In this document: one piece after another, positions 32,160 to 43,630 of the stretch
How positions within the stretch are numbered: position 1 is the stretch's first letter
How the letters are laid out: every line of letters begins with the position of its first letter
NCBI GenBank assembly: GCA_023014365.1
Contig: JAEBUN010000016.1
Coordinates: 186,001 to 250,000, forward strand
Source of the DNA: Lepiota brunneoincarnata
Lineage: Eukaryota; Basidiomycota; Agaricomycetes; Agaricales; Agaricaceae
Direction: 5' to 3'
Length of the DNA stretch: 64,000 nt
Position numbers and translations under genes: made by a program
The notes under the pieces: model-generated
Databases searched by the model: none
What the model was told of the DNA's origin: nothing
The model's input: only the letters and a program-made list of their open reading frames with translations

Positions 32160-33312
32160 ATGGCTAACACCAAGAAAACAAACACCAGTGCCTCCAAGAA
32201 GTCTGCTAGGAAGATGATCAATAGCACAAGTGGAAGACCAAGCTCTCAGCTGACATTGTCACAGAGACCCATACCCACCACTCTATCCTGCAAAACAAAC
32301 ACAGGCTGCTACCACCCCCATCACAAAAACTGTGAACACCCCCACAAGGAAGATGACTACTTTCTCATCAAAAGAGAACAAGCCACTAGCACCACTCCAA
32401 GCATGGACCCAAACCCCAAATAATACTGACCTGGCCACTAATACTCTGCTTGCTGTGATTGCAAAACAAGAAGGTAAGTCCATTGTTACCTGGGTACTAT
32501 CCATGCAACTAACATCATTTAGTGGAGATCGATAAGTTAAAGAAAAGCAATGTCTCGAAGACCAAGGATACAAACATGAAAGGGATTCCTCACCCCTGCA
32601 GCACCATTACAAACCTGATGAACACAATGGGCTTGGGGAACAACAGACAGCTTTACCTGCATTGTAGTGTAAGTTGTTCTTTATTTTACTTTCAATGCTA
32701 ATGTTTGTCACAGTCAATTGTCAGACAGAACCTTGTGCATGCATCCATATGATCCAATTTTGATTGGAGGTACCAAGATTTAGTTGTTTTAGCCAGAGTT
32801 GTAAATATTGTACATTCTTGATCAATTATAATTCCTAGCTATTAATTATGTATATCATACAGGTGCATGCCCAACATGAACAATTTTGGCATTATGAAGG
32901 AAACTGGGCTACTCTAGAAATAATGAGGACTGTGCTCAAAAATAAAAGGAACAATGATGGAAAACATCTCCATGCTCTGAATGGCATCCAAGTTCAGACA
33001 AGCAAGGACCACAAGGATGCCAGTGAGGATTGAAATGATGGGATTGATGATGCCTCTGAGCATGAAGAGCACAATGGCCTGGAGCACATTAGCAGTGATA
33101 ACGAAGAGCTGGGGATAGGCAGTGATAAGGGTACAGACAAAGGAGGAGCAAGTAGTGGTGGGGAAGAGGCAGGCAATGATGATAGGGAAGAGTATGGCAG
33201 TGATGGTGAGGAAGAGGTAGGCCATGATGAGCAGGAACCTGAGGCAAGCACCAACAATGATGAGGATACCAGTACCAGCATCCTGCTGGGAATGAAGAGA
33301 AAAGCAATGTAA
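32160..33312 (+). pseudogene. Acidic-tail dispersed gene, copy 2 (frameshifted)
   Basis: ATG at 32160 opens a basic Thr/Ser/Lys-rich N terminus (MANTKKTNTS). A frame change near 32300 leads to a frame reading AWTQTPNNTDLATNTLLAVIAKQEG, which ends at a GTAAGT donor-like site (32474). After about 390 bp, an AG at about 32862 leads into HAQHEQFWHYEGNW...MRTVLKNKR, then a TGA and an acidic repeat ending GMKRKAM-stop at 33312. Copy 1 has the same tail at 9589-9842. It looks like a multi-exon gene carried in many copies; I do not recognise the family. Confidence 0.45.
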
Positions 33313-33348
33313 GGTGGCAGAAAGACAAAGAGGCTAAGGAGAAAATAG

Positions 33349-33922
33349 TGTAAGGGTTGGACACATGCTAGCAGCAGAGCCACCAATACACAACCTCTCC
33401 TCACCAGTCTGGACAAATATTCCTCAGATGCCCTCTCATCCTTCCCAACCCAATTTTCTGATTTCAAATTTGTCCCCATGATTTTTTTTCCTTTTTTTTC
33501 TTCTCTTTTCTCTCCATTTCTTTTCCCTTTTTCTTTCTGTTTCCATTACTCCCCAAACCTACTCCTTATGCTTGAGTTTCATGATTGCAACATTGTCAAG
33601 CTACTTGATGAGCCATTCAACTGGCTTTTTCTTTTCTTTCTCTCCTTTATTATCACCACAAATACTCTATTTACCTTAAATATAGTTCAAATGTAGAGAA
33701 CAAAATCCAGTGAATATGATGTGCAGTTTTCACTTGTCTCCAGTTCTGTTCAAGTGCCTGTATGCACTTGTCTCCTCATTTTTATTGTACTAGGCCCTTG
33801 AAACCTCTCCATTCAAATTCTACTACATATTCTGACACCTCTGGGTCAAAACCCACAATGACCAGTAGTAGCAGTCATACCTTGCACCCCCCTTCTCAAA
33901 CACACACCTCAAACCCTCACTT
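33349..33922. repeat. Probable solo LTR (574 bp)
   Basis: Begins TGTAAGGG and ends CTTCA, flanked by ATAG (33345-33348, 33923-33926). It interrupts sequence that is continuous in copy 1 of the dispersed family (around 9860-9890). Only a 4-bp duplication is visible. Confidence 0.5.
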
Positions 33923-34130
33923 CAATAGTATAAATACATTGTTACCTACCAATCCTGTAATAGCCATAAATTACAGACTTTTTTGTATTCACACCTGAGG
34001 GGCTGGCCACCTGAGCACTCAGCTTATACTTATTTTTGGGTTGAGAATGACAACTAAGATTATTGTCTCTTCTGCTAAAAACTATTGTGATTTCCTTCAG
34101 AACAAGGGCTGTAATTTTCATCAGTTTCCC
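33923..34130. repeat. Dispersed repeat R, copy 2, left part
   Basis: Matches about 9880-10070 of copy 1. It continues at 34847-34905 and again at 42864-43068 after the solo LTR and E2. Confidence 0.5.
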
Positions 34131-34846
34131 TGTTATGATCCATGCTCCTTCTGTATCCGAGGATAACTGGAGATGGCCTTCAATCACTCTACAAGGTGTC
34201 CAAGATGGTTGGCCTTGCAGAGCTTAGTGGATCGCACTCAATGATATAATGAGGGAACATGCCAAGTTAAGGCAGAGAGGGTTAACAACCACTGTTAACA
34301 AGATTAAAGCTTGAGGCTTTAATCTCTACTTGTACAGGCCTTATATACCTATGAGATACTATATACTTGTTATACAAGGTTATTGGGCTGTTCTACTTGT
34401 CCTGCACAGTCTTGACCATGATGCGCATCCTAACTGATGGCATCCTACTGTTATTTATATATTACAATGAGTCAGTATCCTCATTCTCCATTCCACTGCT
34501 GTGTGATGTTCCATCACTTTCCTCTGACTCATAACTCTCTTCTCCCAATTCTATCTCCATGGATTCTCTTCCATTCTCGCTCTCCATTCTCTTGGTGCTT
34601 CTGTCTGTATTGGAGGTTGGATCAGTTGATCCATGGCTATCTTCTTCATCCTTGGGGTATTCCAGAATATCCTCCAGAGTTATCTCCATTCCTGCTTCTC
34701 TTGCCAAGTCCTGCATGGTGTTGTAATATTCCCCTTCTTCGTCTTCATATTCCTGTGCTCGCAACTGGTCTGTGGTTTCCTGTACCCATCTTGTAGTAAA
34801 GTCGAATGGTTGTTCCTGTTCCTCCCAGTCTGGGCTGTTCATAACA
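34131..34846 (+). repeat. Solo LTR (716 bp) carrying an ORF
   Basis: TGTTATGA...TCATAACA ends are a perfect 8-bp inverted repeat and the element is flanked by TTCCC (34126-34130, 34847-34851). Contains an ATTAAAGCTTGAGGCTTTAAT palindrome-like block near 34305-34325 and TTATATACC near 34332. No partner LTR in the window. Confidence 0.75.
34462..34836 (-). CDS. Acidic ORF inside the 716-bp LTR
   Basis: About 124 codons starting at an ATG nine or so bases from the LTR end. Glu/Asp-rich, with DWEEQEQPFDFTTRW and EDILEYPKDEEDS segments, ending in a Ser/Glu-rich tail. No family recognised. It may be the start of a gag that extends from the LTR, or chance. Confidence 0.3.
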   Translation of the reverse strand, partial: SPDWEEQEQPFDFTTRWVQETTDQLRAQEYEDEEGEYYNTMQDLAREAGMEITLEDILEYPKDEEDSHGSTDPTSNTDRSTKRMESENGRESMEIELGEESYESEESDGTSHSSGMENEDTDSL

Positions 34847-34905
34847 TTCCCTCTGAATAAAGGTTGTAAACCTTTGATAATTTGACACAAAATACAACCC
34901 CTCAC

Positions 34906-35322
34906 TGTTACCCAGGTTAGGGGTTCGCTCTTGAGTAGCACGGCGTTCGTGGCAAGATGTCTATACAGACTTGGTCTTGTCCTACTAGGCGTGACTTAGA
35001 GACGACGGAGCACTATAGTCCAGCCGGTTTAAGGGCAAAGAGGTATAGGAGGCAAGAACTGTATAACACTAAGATAAGGATACAAGGGTATGGTACAGTA
35101 TCCTTATATACTACTATGTGTGGCTGTGCTCCTACTATATATGTCTGGACCCAGGTAAGTGAGTCATATCCTTATCTATCTAAGTATAGATTGTTCTGAT
35201 AGTTCTTCTGATGGTTTCAGGATGACAGGTCTTCTATCTATTTATATTACTTGGGTGCTTCTGATAAGAGTTCCTTCCGGTGAGGCTTCTGATAAGGGAG
35301 TTTAAGGGGATTTCTGATAACA
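34906..35322 (-). repeat. E2 3' LTR (417 bp)
   Basis: Differs from 42447-42863 only in TGTTACCCAGG versus TGTTACCCGGG, itself a CpG transition. Confidence 0.95.
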
Positions 35323-35396
35323 TTACCCCGTTTCTAAGGTTATATTCCATTATAACTGTTTATATCCTTTTTCCTTCTGTTGTGTTTGAGTGGAGT

Positions 35397-36420
35397 TTAG
35401 AAATCTCCTACTGGTTCTCCGCATATGTTGGACATGGCGATATTATCGTATCCATCGTCGAAGTCGTCTTCCTCAGGGTATTCGAGTCCCGAGTATTGGT
35501 AATGGGTGTATGGGGTATTTTGGGGTTGAGTTGCCATAGGTCTGTTATATGGTGTATGTCTTGTTCCTTTCGAAGGACATTCAGTTCGTTTGTGGCGGGG
35601 TTGGAATACTCCGCAGTGTGGGCATCTATATTTGATGCAATCGTATGAGTAATGACCTGGGGCATATTGTTTGCAACCGAGGCATGCGAATTGGGGGCAG
35701 TCCATAGCCCAGTGTCCGACTTGTTTACATTGAATGCATCGGGATCTGTCGTTAGGTTTAGGGTTTGGAATTTGTTGGATAGGAGCGGGAGAATTCCGTA
35801 TTGGGGTTGGTTTGGTGGTATTTTTACGGAAGGGGTTGTTGTTTCCGACAGGGTTCTTCCTTCCTGATGTGGGGGTTGGAGTATTTTTGTTGGGGTTTGT
35901 CGTATTGGTTTGTTTCTTTCTTGGCATTTGGGACATGAGTCCTTGACGAGTGAGGAGGAATGCCTCGTAGTTTTCGGTCCACTTTCGTTGGGCGTGGAAG
36001 GCGTCGTGGAGGAGTTTTGTCTGTTTGACATGATGGGTGTAGTTCAACCATACTTCTCGGTCGTAGTCGCTGATGGGGGCTTTGTTGACTTTGTCGGTAA
36101 GGAATTGAGTAGAAGCGATGGTGCGTAAGTCTTCTACATTTGTTGTGATTGGTTCGATGTTCTTTACTCCGGCTGTATGGAAGTGAATGGGTAAGGCGGC
36201 TACTGGTTCTGGTTCAGGTGTAGCATTGGGATCAGGAGTTTCGTCTCTGACGTTGATGAAGGCATTGGAGGGCGTGAATGGGCATGGCCTTGGGATTGGA
36301 GCCGGGGAGTTTCTTTCGACATTGGGGTCGTCAATGATGATGACGGAAGAGGTAGTGGAGGAGGAGGAGAAAGGGGGGAGTGGATCGGGGACGGACGAGG
36401 TCGAGGTTGTTCATGGACAT
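35397..36420 (-). pseudogene. ORF3 of E2 (three zinc knuckles), start out of frame
   Basis: Homologue of E1 ORF3. The frame is open from about 36408 to the stop at 35397. The zinc units CIQCKQVGHWAMDC and the two following C-x2-C-x6-H-x4-C units are intact. The expected ATG (36420) is one frame away from the rest because of a single-base change in the C/T-rich run near 36370; the first ATG in the main frame lies well inside. The N-terminal half is much more divergent from E1 than pol is. Confidence 0.65.
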
Positions 36421-39400
36421 TGTTGAGTACGTTTGTTGGTAGAGCGAAGTTGCTTCTGGTAGGTTCTGGGTAGTTCCTGGTCGTTGCTGTTGAGTTGATG
36501 TATCTCTTTATACTCTTCCAAGTATTCATCGGCGTTATTGCGGAGTTCTTCTTCGGATATCCATTGGTTCTCCGTGTGGGAGTATCCTTTCCAATGTACG
36601 TAGTATTGGAGTTTTCCCCGGTATCGGCGGTGGTTGAGAATAGCTTCTATTTCGTATTCTTCTTCTTCATTGATGATGTCTGGTGGTGGTGGCGTCGGAT
36701 GAGGTCCGTATGCTTCTGTTTCGTTATATGGGGTTAAGAGGTTTCGGTGGAACACTGGATGTATCTTCCATTTGATCGGAAGTTTTATTTTGTATGTGAG
36801 TGGCGATAAGACTTCCAAGATAGGGAAAGGTCCTAGTCGTTTTGGGGATATTTTGTTGGAGATGAAGGGAAGTTTGAGGTTCTTGGCTTCTAGCCATACT
36901 TTCTGATGTGTTTCAAGGGGTTTGACAGTTCTTCTGGTTCTTTGTTTCATAATGTCGGCGGAGAGTTGGTGTGCCGCGTGTGCTTCTTTTCTGGCGTCAT
37001 CGAGGAGTCTGATGCGTTCGTCTACTGATGGAAAGTTCGAAGTTTCCATTACCTGTGGGTATCGGTGGAGGGTTATATCCCATGATGAGTTCGAATGGGG
37101 ATTTTTGCCTTGAGGCATGTATTTTGGAGTTGTGTGCGAACTCGGCGATAGGAAGGGTTTCCGACCAGTCGAGGGGATTCCTGGTGCAGTATATGGCGAG
37201 ATAGGTCTCGATTTCTTGATTGTATCGTTCTGTGGAACCATCTGTCTGGGGATGGTATGCGGTTGAGAATGCCTGTTGGATATTAAGGCGTTTGGCTAGT
37301 TCTCGGAGGGAGTTGGCGGCGAATCTGGGATCTCGATCTGATATGATTTTGTCGGGTAGTCCGAATCTGGTGAAGACTTTTTCTATTAATAGTCGTCCGA
37401 TGTCATCGGCGTTTGATCGATCTGAGGTTGGGATGAAAATTACCCCCTTCGTAAGGCCGTGGTCCACCACGGACAATATCGCATTATGGCCGGCGCTAGG
37501 CGGTAGACCGGTGATAAGATCCCATGAGATCTGAGCAAATGGGCGTTTAGATGCTGGTGGAGGAATCGGTTGAGTCGGTGCGCGATCCGGTCTGCGTATA
37601 ATTTTATGTTGCTGACACTCTGGACAGCCTTTGACATAGTTCTTTATGAACGTTGACATTCCTGGCCAATACACTTCTTTCTTGGCGAGGCGGTATGTTT
37701 CCTGTTCTCCAGGGTGGCCACGTGTAGGGTGGTCGTGGTATCTTGCGATGACATCGCGTCTGAGTTGGAGGTCTTCTGGAATGATGACACGTTCTTGGAA
37801 CGTGAGGAGTGAACCGTTCGGGGTTGGAACTGTTCCGAAGTCTTTATCGGCGGCGTTAGGGTGGGCTTCTTTTAGGAGTTTGAACGCTTCGGTGGTTCTA
37901 GCGTCGTATTTTGGTGATTCTGTGATTCTTTCTTGGAGTTCCATATCGACGGTGGCGATAAAGAGGTGTTCTGGGAGTATTGTGATCAGATTTTGATCTT
38001 CTATGTCGGCGGTGGCGACAAAGAGGTTCTTTGGAAGTATGGTGACATCTTCGTTATCGTTATCCTCATCAGGGATGTGGTCTGGACGTCTTGATAGTGC
38101 GTCTGGTGCGGGGATCTTTGATCCTGGAACGTGTTCTAGTTTGAAGTTGTAATCCGCGAGGGTCTGTACCCATCGTGCTTGTCGGCGGTTGATTTTCTGG
38201 GGTTTACGCCAGTATGTTAGGTTTTGGTGGATCCGTTCTGATACGGACAGTATGGGGGCTGCCAAGGAGGTAGTGGCGCCATTCTTCGAGGGCTCGGATA
38301 ATAGCGAGGAGTTCCCTGTCGTAGATGTCGTAATTGCGTTCCGCTGGTCCGAACGTCTTTGAATAGAATGATACGGGTTTCCGTATTCCGTTGATGTCGT
38401 ATTGATACAGGACAGCTCCTGATGCGAATTTAGAAGCATCGGCTTCTATTTCGAAGGGTTTTGTGGAGTCGGGCATGAGGAGTACCGGTTCCTTTAAGAA
38501 TTCGTTTTTGAGCGTTTCGAACGCTTTCTGTTGTTCTTCTTTCCATTCGAATTTGTTTGATTTGGAAAGGAGTTGGTTCAGGGGTTTGGTGTGGTGGGAG
38601 TAGTTGCGGATGAACTTCCGGTAGAAGTTGCAGAATCCGATGAATTTCCGAATATGTCGGACTGTTTTTGGTATTGGCCAGTCTTCTATTCCCTTGAGTT
38701 TTCCGGGATCCATTTTGATCTCGTCTGGCGTGATGATCATGCCGAGGTATTCGAGTCGTTGTTTGTTGAACTCGCATTTTTCCGTTTTAAGGTAGAGGTC
38801 GTTTTCCTGCAGGATTTGCAGTACTTTTTCCGTAAGTCGGTCGGTTTCTTCCTGGGTTTTACCAGTAGATTAGGATATCATCCATGTAGATGATGATTCC
38901 TCCTTTCTCCATTATTTCGGAGAATAACGTGTCCATCATATGTTGGAACGTCGCGGGACTGTTGCAAAGTCCGAAAAACATGACAGTTGGTTCGAAAAGA
39001 CCCATGGGAGTCTTGAACGCTGCTTTCCATTGATCGCCATCTTTGATTCTGACGTTATTGTATCCTAGGCGGACGTCGAGCTTAGTGAAATACTTAGCTC
39101 CTTTGAGTTTGTCCATGATAGAAGAAATCATGGGGATTGGGTAGGCGTTTTTGACGGTGTGATCGTTTAGATAACGATAGTCTTGGCAGGGTCGGAGGTC
39201 TCCTCCTTTCTTGGCAACGAAAGAAGAAGGGTGATGCCATAGGGGATTTTGAGGGGCGGATGTAGCCTTTTCGGAGGTTTTCGTCTATGAATTCCTTTAA
39301 TGCTTTTTCTTCGGCAGGTGCCACTTGATAAGGTTTCATTGATTTTGCTTCGAATGTCGGTTTTAGTTCGATTTCGTGATCAAACGTTCTTGATGGTGGG

Positions 39401-40203
39401 AATCGTTCGGAGGCTTTCTTGTTGAATATTTTAGCCCATCGGGCGAATCTCCGAGGGATCTCGGGTGGTTCCTTGTTTGATTCCGGTTGTTTTCCTTTTT
39501 GGTTTGCCGATTTTGTCAGGTTATGTTGCTCATTGTGGAGCGTTGTGGCGTGTGTCGCTTTGGCGTTTACTTCTAATGGGGTTAGAAGCATGGGGTTCAT
39601 TTCTCTTTCTAGAGAGAAGGTGTCGAGGTCAACATTTGACAGGTTGACGTATTCTTCGGGATTTTCCTCGGGTTGAGAGGTTTTTCCAGCCATTATGTCC
39701 ATGGCGATGGAGTTGAGTTCGACAGGTCGTCGTAGGGTTCTGAGGAGTTTCGAGAAGTCCTGGTGATCGATTTGTGGTTTCCAAGAGAATGTCTTGGTCT
39801 TCCAGTTGATGTCGGGATTGTATTGTTCCAACCAGGGAAATCCGATGATGAGGTCCTTCTCACCAGTGTTTGTGACGTACGCTTCTAGCGTGCAATCTCT
39901 TCCATCAATGATGGTTCTGATTTTGATGTATTCATGGATCTTGCCATGTTGATTGTCAGTTCCGTCAACGTTGCTGAGGGGAATTGGTTGGTCCAGCCGT
40001 TTGGTTTGATAACCATGTCGTTCAACGACTTTGTGGGAGATAAAGTTCCCTTGGGCTCCTGAGTCTATCAGGGCGGTGATGGCCACGGGTTTTGATGTCC
40101 GTTCACTCCAAATCTCGATGGGTAGGTAGAGAGATCGTTTATTCGGGGAGAGTCGTAGTTGTACAGAATTTATCGAGAAAGTGTCCTTCTGAGAGTGAGA
40201 ATA
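36411..40203 (-). pseudogene. pol: Pol of E2, broken by single-base insertions
   Basis: Same domain order as E1 Pol: protease DSGAQGNF (~40063), RT with YMDD (~38890), RNase H, integrase finger and core, chromodomain near the end. Extra bases at about 39230, 38873, 38233 and 37052 shift the frame. Between shifts the residues match E1 almost perfectly (two differences in about 440 residues of RNase H-integrase) until about 36825, where identity falls sharply. The frame breaks may be assembly artefacts (see findings). Confidence 0.8.
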
Positions 40204-40253
40204 TATAGTGTCCTTCTGGGAACGAGCAGGGGCGCATCGGTCTGTGTTCCGTT

Positions 40254-41444
40254 TTAAAAATCCTGGAAGGGACGCATCTCCGGGTCTTCGGCTAGCGCAG
40301 AGTGGAGTTCTTGTTGGAGTTCAGGGTCGAGGTCGTCGACCATTTGGCGCATCTGAGATGCAACTTCTGCAACAGGCAAGGGAGTACTTGCGTTGTGGGG
40401 ATTGTTGGGTATTCCGGTTCGGGAATCCGGGACGAGTGTTTTGTTGTCCTGGGAAGGGACGGTTGGGGTTTCTCGCAGGGCGAGGGGGATTGGTGCGCAT
40501 TCCTGGGAAGCGTCTAGCTTGAGAGGGTTGAGGGCATTTGCTAACCCAGTGGTCTTTAGCTCCGCATCGGAAGCATTCTTGGTTCTGGTAAGCTTTAATT
40601 TGTTGTCCGGTGACAACGGCATCTATCTCCAAGGAGTCTTGAAGTTCTTCTTCGGCATAGTCCGGTTGAGGGATTTCTGGGTAAGGATCTTCGAATCCTT
40701 CTTCTATTGCGGCATGGTCTACTTCCATGGCAGTGTGGGTCGCGTGGGGTGAATCGTGGAGCATTGCTCCTTTGGTAGAATTGTGCGTAGGGCACGTTGT
40801 TGTTTGGACGGCTTGGTCCGCGGTTGGGTTGGTATTGGTTCCTCTGAGGGAACGTGGTTCTGGGGGTGCCGTAGAGGGCATTGATTCGGACGGAAGTTAT
40901 CGTCGAGTTTATTGGCTCGGGTATACCAAGCGGTGATGGTCGTCGGAGGGTTTTCCGATTCGTCAATCTTCATGGCGATTCGGCGGTCGATCGCTTTGCG
41001 GTATAGATCGATTAGAGTTCGATCTTCTGTGAGTCCGGATTGACGGACGAGTTCCTTGAACTGAGCATTGAATTCAGTCATTGGTTTGCCTGTTTGGTGC
41101 AGGGTCTGGAGTTTGGTATGCGCGTACGCATGTTCGTCTGCTGGGGTGAAGTCGGCCCTAAGTCGGGCGGTGAAGTTGTCCCATGACTCCATGACTATGG
41201 GTTGTCCTGGTGGGGTTTGGGCGTTTCTCTCGTGGAGGTATTGTCTAGCCCAGGCTCGGGCATCTCCTGATTGCATTGTCGAAAGGACGAATAGAGTCCT
41301 AGCGAGGTCGGTGTTGTAAGTGGTCGCATTGGCGAGCACGTAAACTTCACATTGGAAGATCCAATCTTCGAATAGTCTTCTGCTTCCATCGAAGGCGATG
41401 GGTTTGAGGAGTCCTAACTCCTTTGGGGTAGCTGCGGCGGCCAT
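40254..41444 (-). pseudogene. gag: Gag of E2, broken by single-base insertions
   Basis: ATG at 41444 (MAAAATPKELG). Capsid region intact to about 40885; extra bases near 40883, 40736 and 40375 shift the frame. The zinc knuckle CFRCGAKDHWVSKC (~40575) and the C terminus ending FQDF at 40254 are present. Confidence 0.8.
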
Positions 41445-42071
41445 TATTTGTAGTTGTCCGGGTGGCGGCGGCGGTGGTGGTGATGGAGGTTGTGTTGGTC
41501 GCAACGGTGGAGCCGGTAGGGCTAGGGGTACAGTTGGTGCGGGTAATGCGGGTGGTTGTGGATCGGGATCTGATTGGTTGTCGTCTGTTATATAGACGTC
41601 GGAGTCGTTGTCTGTTTGGGGGGTTTTCCCTTGATTCACGGCGTATTCGTGGCGTGTGAGTAAGTTTTCCTCTGATGCGGAAAGTCCTCTAGGTTGTTTG
41701 AGGGCGTTTTTAAGTCTTTGGAGTTCGTAGTCGTTTAATGGATCTACTTTAGTACGATATTCTTCGGCTTGCTTGCGTTTTCTTTCTTCTTGTTCGTAGT
41801 GTTCTTTTAATTCTTTTTCGTGTTGTAGTCTTTGTCGTTCTGCTAGTTCGTCAGCAAAACTTGTTCTTGTACGTGTTGATGTACTTGGAGTGGGTGAGTC
41901 GAACGGAGATGGAGGATAGAATGGGGATGGTGTCTGAGTGGGGATAGGGTTTCTTCTGGGATCCGGGTTTTGGGTTCCTGATCCTGAGATTCTGCTTCTC
42001 GATTTGGGAGGAGGGGGAGGTGATGGGGATTCTCGGGCCGAGAATTTCTTTGGTGGCGTGGTGGCGGGTGT
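41445..42071 (-). other. E2 AUG-free gag-frame extension
   Basis: Open in the gag frame from after the ORF0 TAG (42074-42072) to the gag ATG, with no ATG in any minus-strand frame. Residues closely match E1 1099-1725. Confidence 0.55.
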
Positions 42072-42440
42072 CTAGCGATCAATTATCGCTAGAAGTATGA
42101 AGATTTGAAGGGCGGCGATGGATATTCCTGAGTATAGGTTCCACGATCTGACGACACAGCAGTGGCAGGGGCACGTGATCTGTTCGAGTTCTAGGTTGAT
42201 GATTCTGTAGGCGAGGAGGGTGGCAGTTGTCGTGAAGACGAATATGAGGAGGTGAGCCAGGTTTGCTGGCAGGAGGGGAATGGATAGGATCGTAGCAACG
42301 GCTACAGAGAACGTCGCAATTGGCGACACAGAGTACCTCGACGTGTTCAGTACGTCGGAAGAGTCAACAGAGTACCTTCGACGCGTTCAGTACGTCGGCA
42401 GAGCAGAGGGCGAGCAGAGGATAAGCAGCAGAGTATCTTA
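42072..42440 (-). CDS. ORF0 of E2
   Basis: Encodes the same two hydrophobic segments around CPCHCC and RSWNLYSG and ends LLAIIDR-TAG, in frame with gag, with no ATG. The upstream third diverges from E1. Confidence 0.55.
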
Positions 42441-42446
42441 GTGTTT

Positions 42447-42863
42447 TGTTACCCGGGTTAGGGGTTCGCTCTTGAGTAGCACGGCGTTCGTGGCAAGATG
42501 TCTATACAGACTTGGTCTTGTCCTACTAGGCGTGACTTAGAGACGACGGAGCACTATAGTCCAGCCGGTTTAAGGGCAAAGAGGTATAGGAGGCAAGAAC
42601 TGTATAACACTAAGATAAGGATACAAGGGTATGGTACAGTATCCTTATATACTACTATGTGTGGCTGTGCTCCTACTATATATGTCTGGACCCAGGTAAG
42701 TGAGTCATATCCTTATCTATCTAAGTATAGATTGTTCTGATAGTTCTTCTGATGGTTTCAGGATGACAGGTCTTCTATCTATTTATATTACTTGGGTGCT
42801 TCTGATAAGAGTTCCTTCCGGTGAGGCTTCTGATAAGGGAGTTTAAGGGGATTTCTGATAACA
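42447..42863 (-). repeat. E2 5' LTR (417 bp)
   Basis: Carries on the minus strand a TATATAAGG box, the TATCTTAGTGTT self-primer, and R-U5 nearly identical to E1. U3 is unrelated to E1 over most of its length. The matching PBS lies just left of 42447. Confidence 0.95.
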
Positions 42864-43068
42864 CTCACAACCTTAAATGAAGTGATATTCCTCCATTAAG
42901 TGTGGTAATTGAGTACACTAGGGTGCATAATTTGCTACACTAAGGTGCATAATTTGCTACATTATCAATGAATATTCACAATAGCAATACCCTTATATAT
43001 TGTGGGAATTGATAACACCTTACATCAGAACCAGGGGTTGTTTTTCACAACCCCCCAGGTCTCACAGT
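42864..43068. repeat. Dispersed repeat R, copy 2, right part
   Basis: Continues repeat R after E2. Ends in AACCAGGGGTTG / CAACCCCCCAGGT inverted blocks. Matches about 10113-10290 of copy 1, including a local duplication of 'gtgcataattt'. Confidence 0.5.
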
Positions 43069-43375
43069 GCATGACTTGGAGACAATGGAGCACTATAAGT
43101 CCAGCCAGTTTATAGGCAAAGAGGTATAGGAGGCAAGAACTGTATAACACTAAGATAAGGATATGTACATAATAATGTACTGTGTCCTTATATACTCCTA
43201 GGTATGGCTATGCTCCTACTATAATGGTCCAAACCAGAGTGATTATGAGTTAGAGATAAGAGAGTGAGTCATAACCTAAGTATAGTCCTTCTGATGTACA
43301 TTACTGATTGTTTCATAGTGACATGGGTATTCAAGCTAAATATAACTGTCCTTCTAATATGAACTTCTGATAACA
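43069..43375 (-). repeat. E5 LTR, truncated
   Basis: R-U5 and U3 of an E1/E3-like LTR starting within U5; ends with the terminal CTGATAACA. CpG-decayed. Confidence 0.7.
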
Positions 43376-43630
43376 TCACCATTGGTTCAAAGAGACTGAA
43401 AGGCATTTTGAATGCAGCTTTCCATTGGTTGCCATCCTTGATTTGTATGTTGTTGTATCTTAGTCAGACATCAAGTTTCATGAAGTGTTTTGCTTCTTTT
43501 AATTTGTCCATGATATTCAAGATCATTGGGATAGGGTAGGTATTCTTGACTGTATGGTTGTTTAGGTATTGATAGTCTTGGCAAGGTCTTAGGTTGCCAT
43601 CTTTCTTTCCACAAGAAAGAATGGGGAGGC
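43376..43630 (-). pseudogene. E5 RT fragment, distal part
   Basis: Minus strand encodes LRPCQDYQYLNNHTVKN, MDKLKEAKHFMKLDV-stop and QWKAAFKMPF, the RT fingers/palm of an E1-like Pol. It ends where RT 'LFEPTV' should continue, directly against the LTR. The proximal part is at 54640-54850, displaced by E3. Confidence 0.7.

Larger units (their letters stand above)
34906..42863 (-). mobile_element. Ty3/gypsy chromovirus E2, full length
   Basis: 7958 bp; LTRs 34906-35322 and 42447-42863 (417 bp each, one difference, at position 9), target duplication CTCAC (34901-34905, 42864-42868). Same gene order as E1 on the minus strand. Inserted in repeat R. The protein from gag through integrase is nearly identical to E1, whereas U3, ORF0, the chromodomain end and ORF3 differ. 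Reading frames are broken by several single-base insertions. Confidence 0.95.

Noticed and set aside
32994..33479. Minus-strand ORF of 161 codons, Ser/Leu-rich
   Set aside because: Complement of the acidic repeat, which has a homologue in the plus-strand frame at 9589-9842.
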